From assembly GCA_016841965.1 (NCBI GenBank), contig JAEANN010000018.1:39913-103912 (forward strand): a stretch of 64,000 nt of DNA. Reading direction: 5' to 3'. The stretch is from Candidatus Roseilinea mizusawaensis (GTDB taxonomy: Bacteria; Chloroflexota; Anaerolineae; J036; Brachytrichaceae). Of this stretch, positions 32,676 through 41,167 are shown piece after piece; the first letter of the stretch is position 1, and each line of letters opens with the position of its first letter. Under the pieces are notes generated by a model that worked only from the letters and a program-made list of their open reading frames with translations, searched no databases and was not told where the DNA came from. The translations under genes and the position numbers were made by a program.

Positions 32676-34951
32676 ATCTGTTGACGGGACTGGAGTGGCA
32701 AGGCCAGCAGCCGCAGCCCGTTCAGTGTGACCAATAACGAAACACCTACATCGGCCAGCACGGCCATCCACATGCTGCCCAGGCCCAGCAGCGCCACGGC
32801 GAAGACAGCCAGTTTGATGCTGATGCTCAGGCCGATGTTGACGCGGATGGTGTGCATGGCCGCCCGGCTCAAGCGCAGCGCGAAGGGCAGTTTGCTCAGT
32901 TCATCGGCCATCAGCGCGATGTCCGCCGTTTCCATGGCCTGAGCCGTGCCGCTGCCGCCCATAGCAATGCCCACGTTGGCGGCAGCCAGCGCCGGCGCGT
33001 CGTTGATGCCATCGCCCACCATCGCCACATACCCGAACTGCCGGCGCAGCGCGCGCACCGCCTCGACTTTGTCCTCGGGCAGCAGGTTGGCGCGAATCTC
33101 CGTCACGCCGACCTCGTCCCCAATGCGTTGCGCGGTGGCGGTGTTGTCGCCGGTTAGCATGATCAGCATGCCAACGCCGTCTTGTCTCAATTCGGCCAGC
33201 GCCTGCCGGCTGCCTGGGCGCGCCGCATCTGCCACCGCAATGTACCCCAGATATTGCCCATCTGCGCCAACCATCAGCGGGGTGTGGCCCGCGCGCGATG
33301 CAGCCTGCGCTTCCTGGCAGTGCAGTTGGTGCGGGATGGTGTGCTCGAAAAACGTGTGGCTGCCGATGATAACCTCACGCCCGTTGACCGAGCCGACGAT
33401 AGCGCGCCCGGCCAGCGCAGTGACAGCCTGTGCGGGCGGATACTTGTTGCTCAGCCCGCTCTGCTCTGCGCGCTCGACGACTGCGCGCGCCAGCGGGTGT
33501 TCGCTGCGCCGCTCGATGGCCGTTGCCAGCGCCAGCAGGTCATCGCACTGTTCGCACGGTTCATTGCCGTTTGTCGCGCAGCGCGCCGAACGCACCTGCA
33601 TCACGCTCGGCCGGCCGGTCGTCAGCGTGCCGGTTTTGTCGAAAGCGATGGCCCGCACCCGGCTCAATGTTTCCACATGCGCGCCGCCTTTGAACAGCAC
33701 GCCGTTGCGCGCGCCGTTGGCAATCGCGCTGATCAGACTGACCGGCGTGCTGATGACCAGCGCGCAGGGGCAGGCCACGACCAGCAGTTCGAGTGCGCGG
33801 TAGAGCCAGCCCTGTGTGTGCGGATCAGGATTAAGCAACGGCGCGCCGAACAGCGCCGGCGGGACGATGGCCACCAGCGCCGCGATCAGTACGACTGCCG
33901 GCGTATAGACTTTCGCAAAACGGTCCACGAAGCGTTGCGTTGGGGCGCGCTGCTCCTGCGCCGCTTCCACCATGCGAATGATGCGGCTGAGGGTGTTGTC
34001 GGCGGCCGGCCGGCCAACCTCGATGCTGAGCACGCCCGGCCCGTTGATGCTGCCCGCGAACACAGCGTCGCCGGCCTGTTTATCCACCGGGATGCTTTCG
34101 CCGGTGATAGGCGCCTGATTGACAGACGACGCCCCGCTGAGGATGCGTCCATCCATCGGGATGCGCTCGCCGGGTTTCACGATCACCGTCTCGCCGACGC
34201 GCAGATCGCCCACGGGCACACGCTGCTCCTCCAGTCCGCAAAAGGGACATGGCCCGCCGGTGTAACCATCCTGGCCCAAGTGCGATTTGCAATCGATGCA
34301 TGGGCGCAGGACTGTGGCTTCGTTGGGCGCCACAGCCAGCAAGCTGCGGATGGCGTGTCGGGCGCGCTGCATGGTGTAGCCTTCCAGCGCTTCTCCCACG
34401 GCAAACAACACCATCACCAGGCCGGCTTCGGTGTAAGCGCCGATGAAGACCGCGCCGACCGCGGCGATGGACATGAGCGCATTGATGCCAATCTCGCGGT
34501 TGACCGTCAAGGCGCGCCAGGCGCTGCGAAACACCGGCAGGCCGGCGGTCGCGAGGGCCGCGATGGCGCATGCGGCGATCCACGCCTCTGGCAACGGCGA
34601 CGCAATGCCCACCACCGGCAGCAGTTCGTCAAAGAACAAGCCGGGCAGAATCAGTGCGCCGCCCAGGACGGCCAGCGCCGTGTCGCGCCGGCCCAGCATG
34701 AACTGAAAGAAAGCGCTTGCCGGCGGTCGATTGTGTGTGGCCTGTCCGTCTTCTGTTGCCACGTCGTAACCCAGCTCACGCACACGGGCGATGACCTGCT
34801 CGCGGGTAACGTTGCCCTGCACGCGCAATTTTGCCGTCTCGTAGCTCAGGCTGCACGACTGCACGCCGTCAAGCCGGGCCACCCCGCGCTCGATGCCGCG
34901 CGCGCACTCGGCGCAGTCCATGCCGGTGATCTCGAGAATGCTTTCGTTCAT
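32654..34951 (-). CDS. Zn/Cd/Pb-type P1B heavy-metal ATPase with a zinc-ribbon insert
   Basis: A 765-residue metal exporter. An N-terminal HMA domain carries GMDC13-AEC16. Eight membrane helices follow the P1B pattern. ITGESIPVDK is the actuator motif, C394-P-C396 the membrane metal site, D438-KTGTLT the phosphorylated aspartate, SEHPLA the nucleotide histidine and GDGINDAPALA the hinge. A lysine in helix 7 (ISIKLAVF) and an aspartate in helix 8 (LADVGVS) place it with Zn/Cd/Pb pumps (P1B-2). An oddity is a four-cysteine insert in the actuator region, C218-x2-C221 and C235-x2-C238. The gene is third in an operon with an ArsR repressor and a GDCCVxC protein. Confidence 0.94.
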   Translation of the reverse strand: MNESILEITGMDCAECARGIERGVARLDGVQSCSLSYETAKLRVQGNVTREQVIARVRELGYDVATEDGQATHNRPPASAFFQFMLGRRDTALAVLGGALILPGLFFDELLPVVGIASPLPEAWIAACAIAALATAGLPVFRSAWRALTVNREIGINALMSIAAVGAVFIGAYTEAGLVMVLFAVGEALEGYTMQRARHAIRSLLAVAPNEATVLRPCIDCKSHLGQDGYTGGPCPFCGLEEQRVPVGDLRVGETVIVKPGERIPMDGRILSGASSVNQAPITGESIPVDKQAGDAVFAGSINGPGVLSIEVGRPAADNTLSRIIRMVEAAQEQRAPTQRFVDRFAKVYTPAVVLIAALVAIVPPALFGAPLLNPDPHTQGWLYRALELLVVACPCALVISTPVSLISAIANGARNGVLFKGGAHVETLSRVRAIAFDKTGTLTTGRPSVMQVRSARCATNGNEPCEQCDDLLALATAIERRSEHPLARAVVERAEQSGLSNKYPPAQAVTALAGRAIVGSVNGREVIIGSHTFFEHTIPHQLHCQEAQAASRAGHTPLMVGADGQYLGYIAVADAARPGSRQALAELRQDGVGMLIMLTGDNTATAQRIGDEVGVTEIRANLLPEDKVEAVRALRRQFGYVAMVGDGINDAPALAAANVGIAMGGSGTAQAMETADIALMADELSKLPFALRLSRAAMHTIRVNIGLSISIKLAVFAVALLGLGSMWMAVLADVGVSLLVTLNGLRLLALPLQSRQQIRPAMPS

Positions 34952-34958
34952 GGTGCGA

Positions 34959-35174
34959 TTACGCGCTTGCCGCGCTCAAAGACTCGCGCTGCTTGTCGGG
35001 GCAGGGCGCGCTGCCATAGGAGCAGAACACGCAGCAGTCGCCCGGTTTTGGCTTGAGGACGTTTTCACACGCCGGGCAGCGATAAAAACGCTGACAGGCG
35101 TCATCGGGCATTGTTTCCTCAGACATATGGCCGCACGAAGGACAAGTGATTGTGGCGGTATAGGTGATGTTCAT
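34959..35174 (-). CDS. GDCCVxC-type small cysteine-rich protein
   Basis: A 71-residue protein with C-x2-C (TITCPSCGHMSEE), a second C-x2-C (YRCPACENVL) and the signature GDCCVFCSYGSAPCP. This matches the family called GDCCVxC domain-containing (seleno)protein; this copy uses cysteine, with no in-frame TGA. These proteins are often found beside metal-resistance genes, and the many cysteines suggest metal binding or transfer. It lies seven bases before the metal ATPase and 28 bases after the ArsR gene. A role as a metal chaperone or scavenger for the pump is inferred. The ATG at 35174 is preferred. Confidence 0.88.
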   Translation of the reverse strand: MNITYTATITCPSCGHMSEETMPDDACQRFYRCPACENVLKPKPGDCCVFCSYGSAPCPDKQRESLSAASA

Positions 35175-35202
35175 TGACACACTCCAGAGGTGCGCGACGC
35201 TG

Positions 35203-35514
35203 TTAACGATGCCGCACATGATCGAGGCCGCGCTGAAAAAGGTCCATGACGTGGTCGTCGTCGATGGCGTAGAACACGGCGCGGCCGGCTTTGCGCGCCC
35301 GCACCAACCGCAACTGGCGCAATTGCCGCAACTGGTGCGACACGGCCGACTCGCTCATCTCGACGCGCCGTGCGAGTTCGCCAACGTTGCACTCGCCGCT
35401 CGACAACGCCCAGAGAATGTGCACGCGAGAGGGGTCGCTCAATGCGCTAAAGAGTTGCGCCAGTTGCGAAGCGGTTGTGTCGTCCAGCTTGGCCGGCCTG
35501 TTTCGTGTTGCCAT
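35203..35514 (-). CDS. ArsR/SmtB family metal-responsive repressor
   Basis: A 103-residue winged-helix repressor. LAQLFSALSDPSRVHILWALSSGECNVGELARRVEMSESAVSHQLRQLR is the DNA-binding core, and RKAGRAVFYAIDD the wing. The C-terminal helix DDHVMDLFQRGLDHVRHR has the spaced Asp/His pattern of the alpha-5 zinc site in SmtB/CzrA-type sensors. A cysteine (ECNVG) sits where CadC-type alpha-3 sites begin. Release by Zn or Cd is thus likely. Start choice: ATG at 35514, which leaves the perfect operator (35526-35547) just upstream; starts at 35526 or 35532 would bury it in the coding sequence. Confidence 0.92.
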   Translation of the reverse strand: MATRNRPAKLDDTTASQLAQLFSALSDPSRVHILWALSSGECNVGELARRVEMSESAVSHQLRQLRQLRLVRARKAGRAVFYAIDDDHVMDLFQRGLDHVRHR

Positions 35515-35525
35515 ATTTGATTGCA

Positions 35526-35547
35526 TGAACATATGCTCATATGTTCA
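35526..35547. promoter_or_regulatory. ArsR/SmtB-type operator, perfect 10-2-10 palindrome
   Basis: TGAACATATG and CATATGTTCA separated by CT, located 12 bases before the repressor start. The half-site resembles known SmtB/CzrA operators. It may also control the divergent 73-residue membrane protein gene. Confidence 0.8.
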
Positions 35548-35647
35548 TGCGTTGGGATTATAGCTCACTCGTCCGGCGTGTCAAGCCTGACGCAGACTGG
35601 CAGACTGGCCGACAAGCTACAATACGTTTTATCAAAGGACCACAACC

Positions 35648-35869
35648 ATGAACTGGAAAGTCAAAGTATTTGCCATCGGCGGCGGTATCGGATTGATGGT
35701 CGGCCTTGCGGCTGCCGCGCTCTATGCGCGCACAGTTGAACAGTCGCAGGTCGGCCGGGCTAATGTCAAGCTGCCGGCTATCCAGACAGGCGACCTGCTG
35801 CGCATCGTCATCAGCGTCATTACGCTGGTGCGCACGATCGCCGGCCTGGCCGATGCCGACGAAGCGTAG
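35648..35869 (+). CDS. Small membrane protein, unrecognised
   Basis: A 73-residue protein that I do not recognise. One membrane helix near the N-terminus (VFAIGGGIGLMVGLAAAALYA) is followed by a polar stretch and a second, weaker hydrophobic segment (LLRIVISVITLVRTIAGLA). It could be a two-helix hairpin protein. It lies 26 bases before the DUF456 membrane protein on the same strand, so the two probably share a transcript. A GAxG-type helix packing pattern (GGGIG) is the only motif visible. The gene is divergent from the ArsR operon. Confidence 0.65.
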   Translation: MNWKVKVFAIGGGIGLMVGLAAAALYARTVEQSQVGRANVKLPAIQTGDLLRIVISVITLVRTIAGLADADEA

Positions 35870-35894
35870 TTGAAGCGCACAGGCTGATGAGAGC

Positions 35895-36467
35895 ATGTTG
35901 AGTGAACCGCTTGCGTCGGGCGTCATGCTGTTGGCTTACGCCCTGATGCTGTTGGGGGTGATCGGCGCAGTCTTGCCTGTGCTGCCCGGCTCGCTGTTGA
36001 TCTGGCTGGGCGCGTTTGTGTGGGCCTGGGCCGATGGGTTTTCTCGGATTGGCTGGCCGACGCTGGCAGTGTTAGGAGCAATTGTGCTTTTCACATGGGT
36101 CAACGATCGGCTGCTTTCCGCGTTGGCCACACGCAAGGCCGGCGCGTCGTGGAAAACAGTTGTGGCTGCGTTGGTGGGCGGGTTGATCGGCGGCCTGTTG
36201 TTGACGGGGGCTGCGCCGGTGGTCGGCACGCTGGCCGGCGCTGCGCTGGGCGCCTTCATCGCGATTGTGTTGGCGGAACTGCTGCAAGCGCGCCCCTGGC
36301 GACAGGCGCTGCGCTTTGGCGTCGGCTACTGTTTGGGGGCGTTGGCAGCCGCCTTCCTGAACCTGATTCTGTGCCTGGTGATGCTGGCGATCTTCATCTG
36401 GCAGGCGTTTGTCGCGCCAGGCGCGCTTGATCCCGGCGTTCAGGCCGGCATGTTGGCGCGCGGGTAG
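35895..36467 (+). CDS. DUF456 family membrane protein
   Basis: A 190-residue integral membrane protein of DUF456. It has about five helices with the family pattern LLGVIGAVLPVLPGSLLIWLGAF near the start and GGLIGGLLLTGAAPVVGTLAGAALGAFIAIVLAEL in the middle, where glycine-rich helices repeat. LRFGVGYCLGALAAAFLNLILCLVML closes it. The function is unknown. The stop lies inside the convergent pheA gene (28-base overlap of 3' ends). The product is a small, very hydrophobic protein with a membrane role that cannot be named. Confidence 0.88.
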   Translation: MLSEPLASGVMLLAYALMLLGVIGAVLPVLPGSLLIWLGAFVWAWADGFSRIGWPTLAVLGAIVLFTWVNDRLLSALATRKAGASWKTVVAALVGGLIGGLLLTGAAPVVGTLAGAALGAFIAIVLAELLQARPWRQALRFGVGYCLGALAAAFLNLILCLVMLAIFIWQAFVAPGALDPGVQAGMLARG

Positions 36468-37276
36468 CTGCCCAGCACCCGCACAAACGTCGAAAACTCG
36501 CGCAGTTGCGCCAGCGCGTGCGCACACACTTCATCGGACTGATTGCCGATGAAATCCAGATAGAACAAGTATTCCCAGGGCGACCCTTGCAGCGGGCGCG
36601 ACTCGATCTTGGACAGGTCGATATCGCGCAGGGCAAACGCGGCCAGCGCCTTGTACAACGCCCCTGGTGTGTTGCGTGTGGCAAACACCAGCGATGTTTT
36701 GCAGGGCGTGGCAGCCGGCGGGCTGGCCGGCTGGCGGCTCAACACCACAAAGCGCGTGAAGTTGGTGGGGTCGTCTTCGATCCCATCGCGCAGCACAGGC
36801 AGCCCATACAGTTCGGCGGCGCGCTTGCTGGCAATTGCGGCCGTGTCGCGGCGCTGCTCTTCCAGCACCATCTTGACCGCCCCGGCGGTGTCGTAGACCT
36901 GCACGCGCTCGACGCCGGGCAAAAGCCGGCCCAGCGTGTGCTCGCATTGATCCAGCGCCTGCCAGTGCGAATACACGCGCCGGATATCCGGCAGTTCAAC
37001 GCCGGGCAGGGCGATCAGGTTGTGACGCACGCGCACAATCGCTTCGCCAATGATGTGCAGCGTGTGGCGCATCAGCAAGTCGTAGTTGCGATGCACGCTG
37101 CCGGCCAGCGAGTTCTCGACCGGCACGATACCGAAATCAACTTTGCCCGCCGTCGTGTCGTCGAACACAGCGTCGAATGTGGGGCGCGGCACAGGTTGCG
37201 CCTGCGCGCCGAGAAAATCGAAGGCAGCCTGTTCGCTGTAGGCGCCGGGTTCACCCTGGAATGCGATGGTTGGCAT
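36440..37276 (-). CDS. pheA: Prephenate dehydratase with ACT domain
   Basis: A 278-residue monofunctional prephenate dehydratase, the phenylpyruvate branch of phenylalanine synthesis. FQGEPGAYSEQAAFDFLG opens the catalytic domain, and VPVENSLAGSVHRNYDLL is the signature with the conserved N-S-x-x-G. DTAGAVKMV and IASKRAAELYGLPVL follow, then TRFVVLSR ends the catalytic part. The C-terminal ACT domain has TPGALYKALAAFALRDIDLSKIESRPLQGSPWEYLFYLDF, containing the ESRP motif for phenylalanine feedback. A TATAAC box lies seven bases before the ATG, so translation is probably leaderless. Its 3' end overlaps the DUF456 gene. Confidence 0.96.
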   Translation of the reverse strand: MPTIAFQGEPGAYSEQAAFDFLGAQAQPVPRPTFDAVFDDTTAGKVDFGIVPVENSLAGSVHRNYDLLMRHTLHIIGEAIVRVRHNLIALPGVELPDIRRVYSHWQALDQCEHTLGRLLPGVERVQVYDTAGAVKMVLEEQRRDTAAIASKRAAELYGLPVLRDGIEDDPTNFTRFVVLSRQPASPPAATPCKTSLVFATRNTPGALYKALAAFALRDIDLSKIESRPLQGSPWEYLFYLDFIGNQSDEVCAHALAQLREFSTFVRVLGSYPRANMPA

Positions 37277-37283
37277 GGCGAGG

Positions 37284-37289
37284 GTTATA
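37284..37289 (-). promoter_or_regulatory. -10 box of pheA, leaderless
   Basis: TATAAC on the minus strand, seven bases before the ATG at 37276. Confidence 0.5.
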
Positions 37290-37377
37290 TCACACGCCGT
37301 CGTCCGGCGTCGGCGGGCTTGCGATCAGTTCAGGTTATCTTTAGCGCGTTCTCAGCGCGCGGCCCTATGCTGAAGCT

Positions 37378-38718
37378 ATGAACATACACACACGAATGAT
37401 CTGGCTGAGCGCTGCGATGTGCATGGGGCTTACCGCCGCGTGCGCAGCGCCGGCCGCGCCGGTCACCGGCATTCCACGCGCCGTCCCGACAGCCGTTGCG
37501 ACCTCAACGGTCGCCACGCAGGCGATGCCACAGCCATCTGTCACCCCAGGTAATGCGCTACAAGCGACGCTACAAGCGGCGCTACAAGCGACGCCACAAG
37601 CGACGCCACAAGCAGCGCCGCTTGTAACGCCACAATCTATCATGCCGGCCGCGCCTCAACTGAAGTTGAAGACGGTGGTCGAAGGGCTTCAGGCGCCTAC
37701 CTACCTCACTCATGCCGGCGACGGATCGGGCCGGCTCTATGTGACCGAACAGCCGGGCCGGGTCAGGATCATCGAACAAGGTCGCTTGCTGGACACGCCC
37801 TTTTTAGACATCGTCGGTCGTGTCGGCAGCCAGGGCAATGAACAGGGGTTGTTGAGCATCGCCTTCAGCCCGCAATTTGCGCAAGACCGTCTTGTATACG
37901 CCAACTACACAGACCGGCGCGGCGCGACGATCGTGTCGCGCTTTGTGGTGCGGGCCGACGGCTTGTCGGCCGACCCGGCCAGCGAACAGATCATTCTGAC
38001 CATCGCTCAACCCTACTCGAATCACAACGGCGGGCAATTGAAGTTTGGGCCGGATGGCATGTTGTACATCGGCATGGGCGACGGTGGATCGGCCGGCGAC
38101 CCGCAGAACTACGCGCAGAACGTTGCGTCGTTGCTGGGCAAGATGTTGCGCATCGACGTGAGCCGCGCGAACGGCGACCGGCTGTATGCCATCCCCGCGG
38201 ATAATCCGGATTTTGGGCCGGATGCTGCGCCGGAACTGTGGGCGATTGGATTGCGCAATCCCTGGCGTTTTAGCTTTGATCGCGCAACCGGCGACTTGTA
38301 CATGGCCGATGTGGGCCAAAATGCGTATGAGGAGATCGACTTCCAGCCGGCCTCGAGCCGGGGTGGGGAGAACTACGGCTGGCGATTGCGCGAGGGATTT
38401 GCTCCCTATCGCGGCGGGCAGGACAGCCCATCGTTCACGCCCCCCATCTATCAGTATGCTCACGATCTCGGTTGTTCGGTGACCGGCGGCTATGTGTATC
38501 GCGGGGCGGCGATCCCTGCCCTGGTTGGCCGTTATCTGTACACAGACTTTTGCAGCGGGACCATCTGGGCGCTGCATCGCAACGCAGCCGGCGAGTGGGT
38601 CAATGAGACGCTGTTGGAAAGCGGTTTGAACATCACCTCGTTTGGCGAGGATGAAGCGGGCGAGCTTTACGTGTTGCACCGGCCGGGAGTGATTGCCAAA
38701 ATCGTGGCCGGCGAATAG
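37378..38718 (+). CDS. PQQ-dependent sugar dehydrogenase-like lipoprotein
   Basis: A 446-residue exported lipoprotein. The signal peptide ends with LTAACAAP, followed by a spacer containing a 12-base in-frame repeat (LQATLQAALQATPQATPQAAP). The body is the six-bladed glucose/sorbosone dehydrogenase fold: LQAPTYLTHAGDGSGRLYVTEQPGRVRII, GNEQGLLSIAFSPQF, YSNHNGGQLKFGPDGMLYIGMGDGG with the catalytic-type histidine in NHNGG, LWAIGLRNPWRFSFD, DVGQNAYEEID and GGYVYRG. Family members oxidise sugars using PQQ. Whether this one binds PQQ is not certain from sequence, and no pqq synthesis genes are nearby. Confidence 0.9.
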   Translation: MNIHTRMIWLSAAMCMGLTAACAAPAAPVTGIPRAVPTAVATSTVATQAMPQPSVTPGNALQATLQAALQATPQATPQAAPLVTPQSIMPAAPQLKLKTVVEGLQAPTYLTHAGDGSGRLYVTEQPGRVRIIEQGRLLDTPFLDIVGRVGSQGNEQGLLSIAFSPQFAQDRLVYANYTDRRGATIVSRFVVRADGLSADPASEQIILTIAQPYSNHNGGQLKFGPDGMLYIGMGDGGSAGDPQNYAQNVASLLGKMLRIDVSRANGDRLYAIPADNPDFGPDAAPELWAIGLRNPWRFSFDRATGDLYMADVGQNAYEEIDFQPASSRGGENYGWRLREGFAPYRGGQDSPSFTPPIYQYAHDLGCSVTGGYVYRGAAIPALVGRYLYTDFCSGTIWALHRNAAGEWVNETLLESGLNITSFGEDEAGELYVLHRPGVIAKIVAGE

Positions 38719-38722
38719 GCGC

Positions 38723-38751
38723 TTGACACGCTGCATGGTGGTCACTATGCT
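38723..38751 (+). promoter_or_regulatory. Sigma-70 promoter of the M20 amidohydrolase gene
   Basis: TTGACA (38723-38728) and TATGCT (38746-38751) with a 17-base spacer. The leader would be about 57 bases, ending in a strong Shine-Dalgarno. Confidence 0.65.
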
Positions 38752-38814
38752 TGATATGACCGATAGGGGTGTTGGCGCACAGGCGCGCGCCGCTTTCACC
38801 CGAGGAGGATTTGC

Positions 38815-40014
38815 GTGCCCGACATTGAGCAGTTGAAACGTGAGGCCGAAGCACGTCGTGAAAGCATGATCGCCATGCGGCGAGACTTACACGCGCACCC
38901 GGAAATTGCCTTCGAGGAAGTGCGCACGGCCGGCATCGTGGCGCAGCGTCTGGCCGAGTTGGGTTTTGAAGTCCAGACCGGCGTCGGTAAGACCGGCGTT
39001 GTGGCGGTGATGGACGGCGAGCGCGCCGGCAGCGGACACACACTGCTGCTGCGCTTTGACATGGACGCCCTGCCAATCCACGAGATGGTGGATGTGCCGT
39101 TTCGCTCGCGCAACGATGGTCGGATGCATGCCTGTGGCCACGATGCGCACACAGCGATTGGCTTAACGGTGGCCGAACTGATGGCAGCCCGACGAGCGGA
39201 ATGGTCGGGAGTGGCCAAGTTTGTGTTTCAGCCGGCCGAGGAGATTGTGGCCGGCGCGCGGGCTATGATTGCCGATGGCGCGCTCGAGAATCCCCGACCC
39301 GATCGCGCGCTGTCGGTGCATGTCTTCAGCACGTTGCCCACCGGCGTTGTCGCAATGACTGACGGCCCAACGATGGCCGGCAGCGCAGCCTTCACCGTCA
39401 CTGTGCGCGGTCGCGGCGCGCATGGCGCGATGCCGCATCAGGGCGCTGATCCGGTTGTCGGCGCGGCGCATATCATCACCGCTTTGCAGTCTATCGTCTC
39501 GCGCAATCTCAACCCAATGGAGCAGGGCGTCGTGACGGTGGGCTATGTGCGCGGGGGCACGGCTCACAACATCATCCCTGATACCGTCGAGTTTGGCGGC
39601 ACCACGCGCGCATTTGACGAAGCAGTTGGCCGCCTGCTGAATGAGCGGATTGAGGAGATTGCCGTGCACACGGCGCGCGCGCTGGGCCTGCAAGCAACGG
39701 TTGCCTTGTCGGACGCTGCGACGCCGCCGTTGGTGAATGACCCGATCATGGCCGAGATCGTGCGCTGCCACGCGCGCCGGCTGGTTGGCGCGCACAATGT
39801 GCAGACCGATTACCGCTTGATGGGCGCCGAGGACGCTGCCTTTTTCCTGCAGGCCATGCCGGGCGCGTTTGTGTTTGTCGGGGCCGGCAACTCTGCTAAA
39901 GGCATCACCGAGCCGCATCACAGCCCGCGCTTTCAGATCGACGAAGACGCGCTGCCGCTGGCCGTGACATTGTTGACGGCCAGTGCGATCGACATGCTCA
40001 ACGATGCGGGGTAA
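38815..40014 (+). CDS. M20 family amidohydrolase (HipO/AmaA-like)
   Basis: A 399-residue metallo-amidohydrolase of the M20D branch (hippurate hydrolase, N-acetyl-amino-acid or IAA-amino-acid hydrolases). MRRDLHAHPEIAFEEVRTA is the opening. MHACGHDAHTAIGL carries the metal cysteine and histidines, FQPAEEIVAGARAMI the catalytic and metal-binding glutamates, and GRGAHGAMPHQGADPV the dimer-domain histidine. GAEDAAFFLQAMPGAFVFVG and EPHHSPRFQIDEDAL supply the last metal ligands. The start is GTG at 38815 with GAGGAGG seven bases upstream. It is a cytosolic enzyme; the exact N-acyl substrate is open. Confidence 0.93.
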   Translation: MPDIEQLKREAEARRESMIAMRRDLHAHPEIAFEEVRTAGIVAQRLAELGFEVQTGVGKTGVVAVMDGERAGSGHTLLLRFDMDALPIHEMVDVPFRSRNDGRMHACGHDAHTAIGLTVAELMAARRAEWSGVAKFVFQPAEEIVAGARAMIADGALENPRPDRALSVHVFSTLPTGVVAMTDGPTMAGSAAFTVTVRGRGAHGAMPHQGADPVVGAAHIITALQSIVSRNLNPMEQGVVTVGYVRGGTAHNIIPDTVEFGGTTRAFDEAVGRLLNERIEEIAVHTARALGLQATVALSDAATPPLVNDPIMAEIVRCHARRLVGAHNVQTDYRLMGAEDAAFFLQAMPGAFVFVGAGNSAKGITEPHHSPRFQIDEDALPLAVTLLTASAIDMLNDAG

Positions 40015-40098
40015 GGTTCTTTAAGCTTCTTAAGTTGGCGAGGTTGGCAGGTTTCGAATTGGCAGCTTGCCCCACATTCAGGTGAGCAAAGAGGAAAT

Positions 40099-40977
40099 AT
40101 GGCGCATATCATCGATGGGGCTGCGATTGCGGCGGCTATTCGAGACGAAGTCAAGGCAGACGTGGCGCGTTTCAGGGAGGCGCATGGCATTGCGCCGGGG
40201 CTGGCCACGGTGCTTATCGGCGACAATCCTGCCTCGGCGGCTTACGTGCGCAATAAGCGCAAGACGTGTGAGGAGTTGGGATTGACCTCGTTCGGCTATG
40301 AGTTGCCGGCAACGACGACTCAGGAAGAAGCGGTTGCGCTGGTGCGCGAACTGGCCGGCCGGCCCGATGTGCATGGCATTCTGGTGCAATTGCCGCTGCC
40401 GGCCCACATCAACGATCAGGTTGTGTTAGCGGCTGTTCCCCTTGAAAAGGATGTGGATGGGTTTCACCCCAGCAACATGGGCCGGCTGGGTCTGAAAGGG
40501 CGCGAACCCAGTTTTGCGCCCTGCACGCCGAAAGGGTGCATCGAATTGCTCGATCGCAGTGGAATTCCCATTGCCGGCAAGCGCGCTGTGGTGTTGGGCC
40601 GCAGCGCAATCGTGGGTCTGCCGGTTGCGCTGATGCTGTTGGCCCGCGATGCCACCGTGACGGTGTGCCACAGCAAGACAAGTGATCTGGCCGGCGTGAC
40701 GCGCCAAGCAGACATTCTGATTGCCGCGATTGGCAAGCCCCGTTTTGTGACGGCAGACATGGTTAAGCCGGGCTGTATCGTGATCGATGTGGGCATCAAT
40801 CGCGTTCCCGATTCCACGCGCAAATCCGGCTCGCGATTGGTTGGCGATGTGGACTACGAAGGCGTCAGTCCAGTAGCAGGCGCAATCACGCCGGTGCCGG
40901 GCGGCGTCGGCCCGATGACTATCGCCATGCTGATGCAGAACACGCTGATTGCGGCCAGGCGGCTGGTTGGCGAGTAG
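40099..40977 (+). CDS. folD: Methylenetetrahydrofolate dehydrogenase/cyclohydrolase
   Basis: A 292-residue bifunctional FolD that interconverts 5,10-methylene-, methenyl- and 10-formyl-THF with NADP. PGLATVLIGDNPASAAYVRNKRKTCEELG contains the catalytic lysine and tyrosine, GILVQLPLPAHI the substrate strand, and KDVDGFHPSNMGRL the family signature. GKRAVVLGRSAIVGLPVALMLLARDATVTVCHSKT is the NADP fold. VDYEGVSPVAGAITPVPGGVGPMTIAML is the C-terminal signature. It is full length and intact. A clean intrinsic terminator follows at 40999-41027, just before tRNA-Asn on the other strand. Confidence 0.97.
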   Translation: MAHIIDGAAIAAAIRDEVKADVARFREAHGIAPGLATVLIGDNPASAAYVRNKRKTCEELGLTSFGYELPATTTQEEAVALVRELAGRPDVHGILVQLPLPAHINDQVVLAAVPLEKDVDGFHPSNMGRLGLKGREPSFAPCTPKGCIELLDRSGIPIAGKRAVVLGRSAIVGLPVALMLLARDATVTVCHSKTSDLAGVTRQADILIAAIGKPRFVTADMVKPGCIVIDVGINRVPDSTRKSGSRLVGDVDYEGVSPVAGAITPVPGGVGPMTIAMLMQNTLIAARRLVGE

Positions 40978-40998
40978 TTGATGTGAATGTAAAACACA

Positions 40999-41027
40999 GA
41001 GGGCCACATACGTGGCCCTCTTTTTTT
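40999..41027 (+). terminator. Intrinsic terminator of folD
   Basis: Perfect 9-bp stem GAGGGCCAC/GTGGCCCTC, 4-base loop ATAC, followed by seven T. Confidence 0.9.
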
Positions 41028-41037
41028 ATCCAGGCAA

Positions 41038-41109
41038 CTCCTCGAACTGGACTCGAACCAGTAACCTACCGGTTAACAGCCGGTTGCTCTGCCATTGAGC
41101 TATCGAGGA
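41038..41109 (-). tRNA. tRNA-Asn (anticodon GTT)
   Basis: On the minus strand: acceptor TCCTCGA/TCGAGGA, D-arm AGCTCAATGGCAGAGC, anticodon arm CCGG-CTGTTAA-CCGG region with anticodon GTT, and T-arm ACTGG-TTCGAGT-CCAGT. No CCA is encoded. Confidence 0.95.
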
Positions 41110-41121
41110 ATGACGCGCCGC

Positions 41122-41149
41122 ATTATACAACATGCGCCGAAAATCGCAA
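41122..41149 (-). promoter_or_regulatory. Promoter of tRNA-Asn
   Basis: TTGCGA (41144-41149) and TATAAT (41122-41127) on the minus strand, 16 bases apart and 13 bases before the tRNA 5' end. Confidence 0.65.
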
Positions 41150-41167
41150 TCGCTTTGTCTGGCTTGA

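Noticed and set aside
33182..35056. 624-codon plus-strand open frame opposite the metal ATPase
   Set aside because: His/Arg/Gln-rich translation with no motif; the minus strand encodes a complete P1B ATPase.
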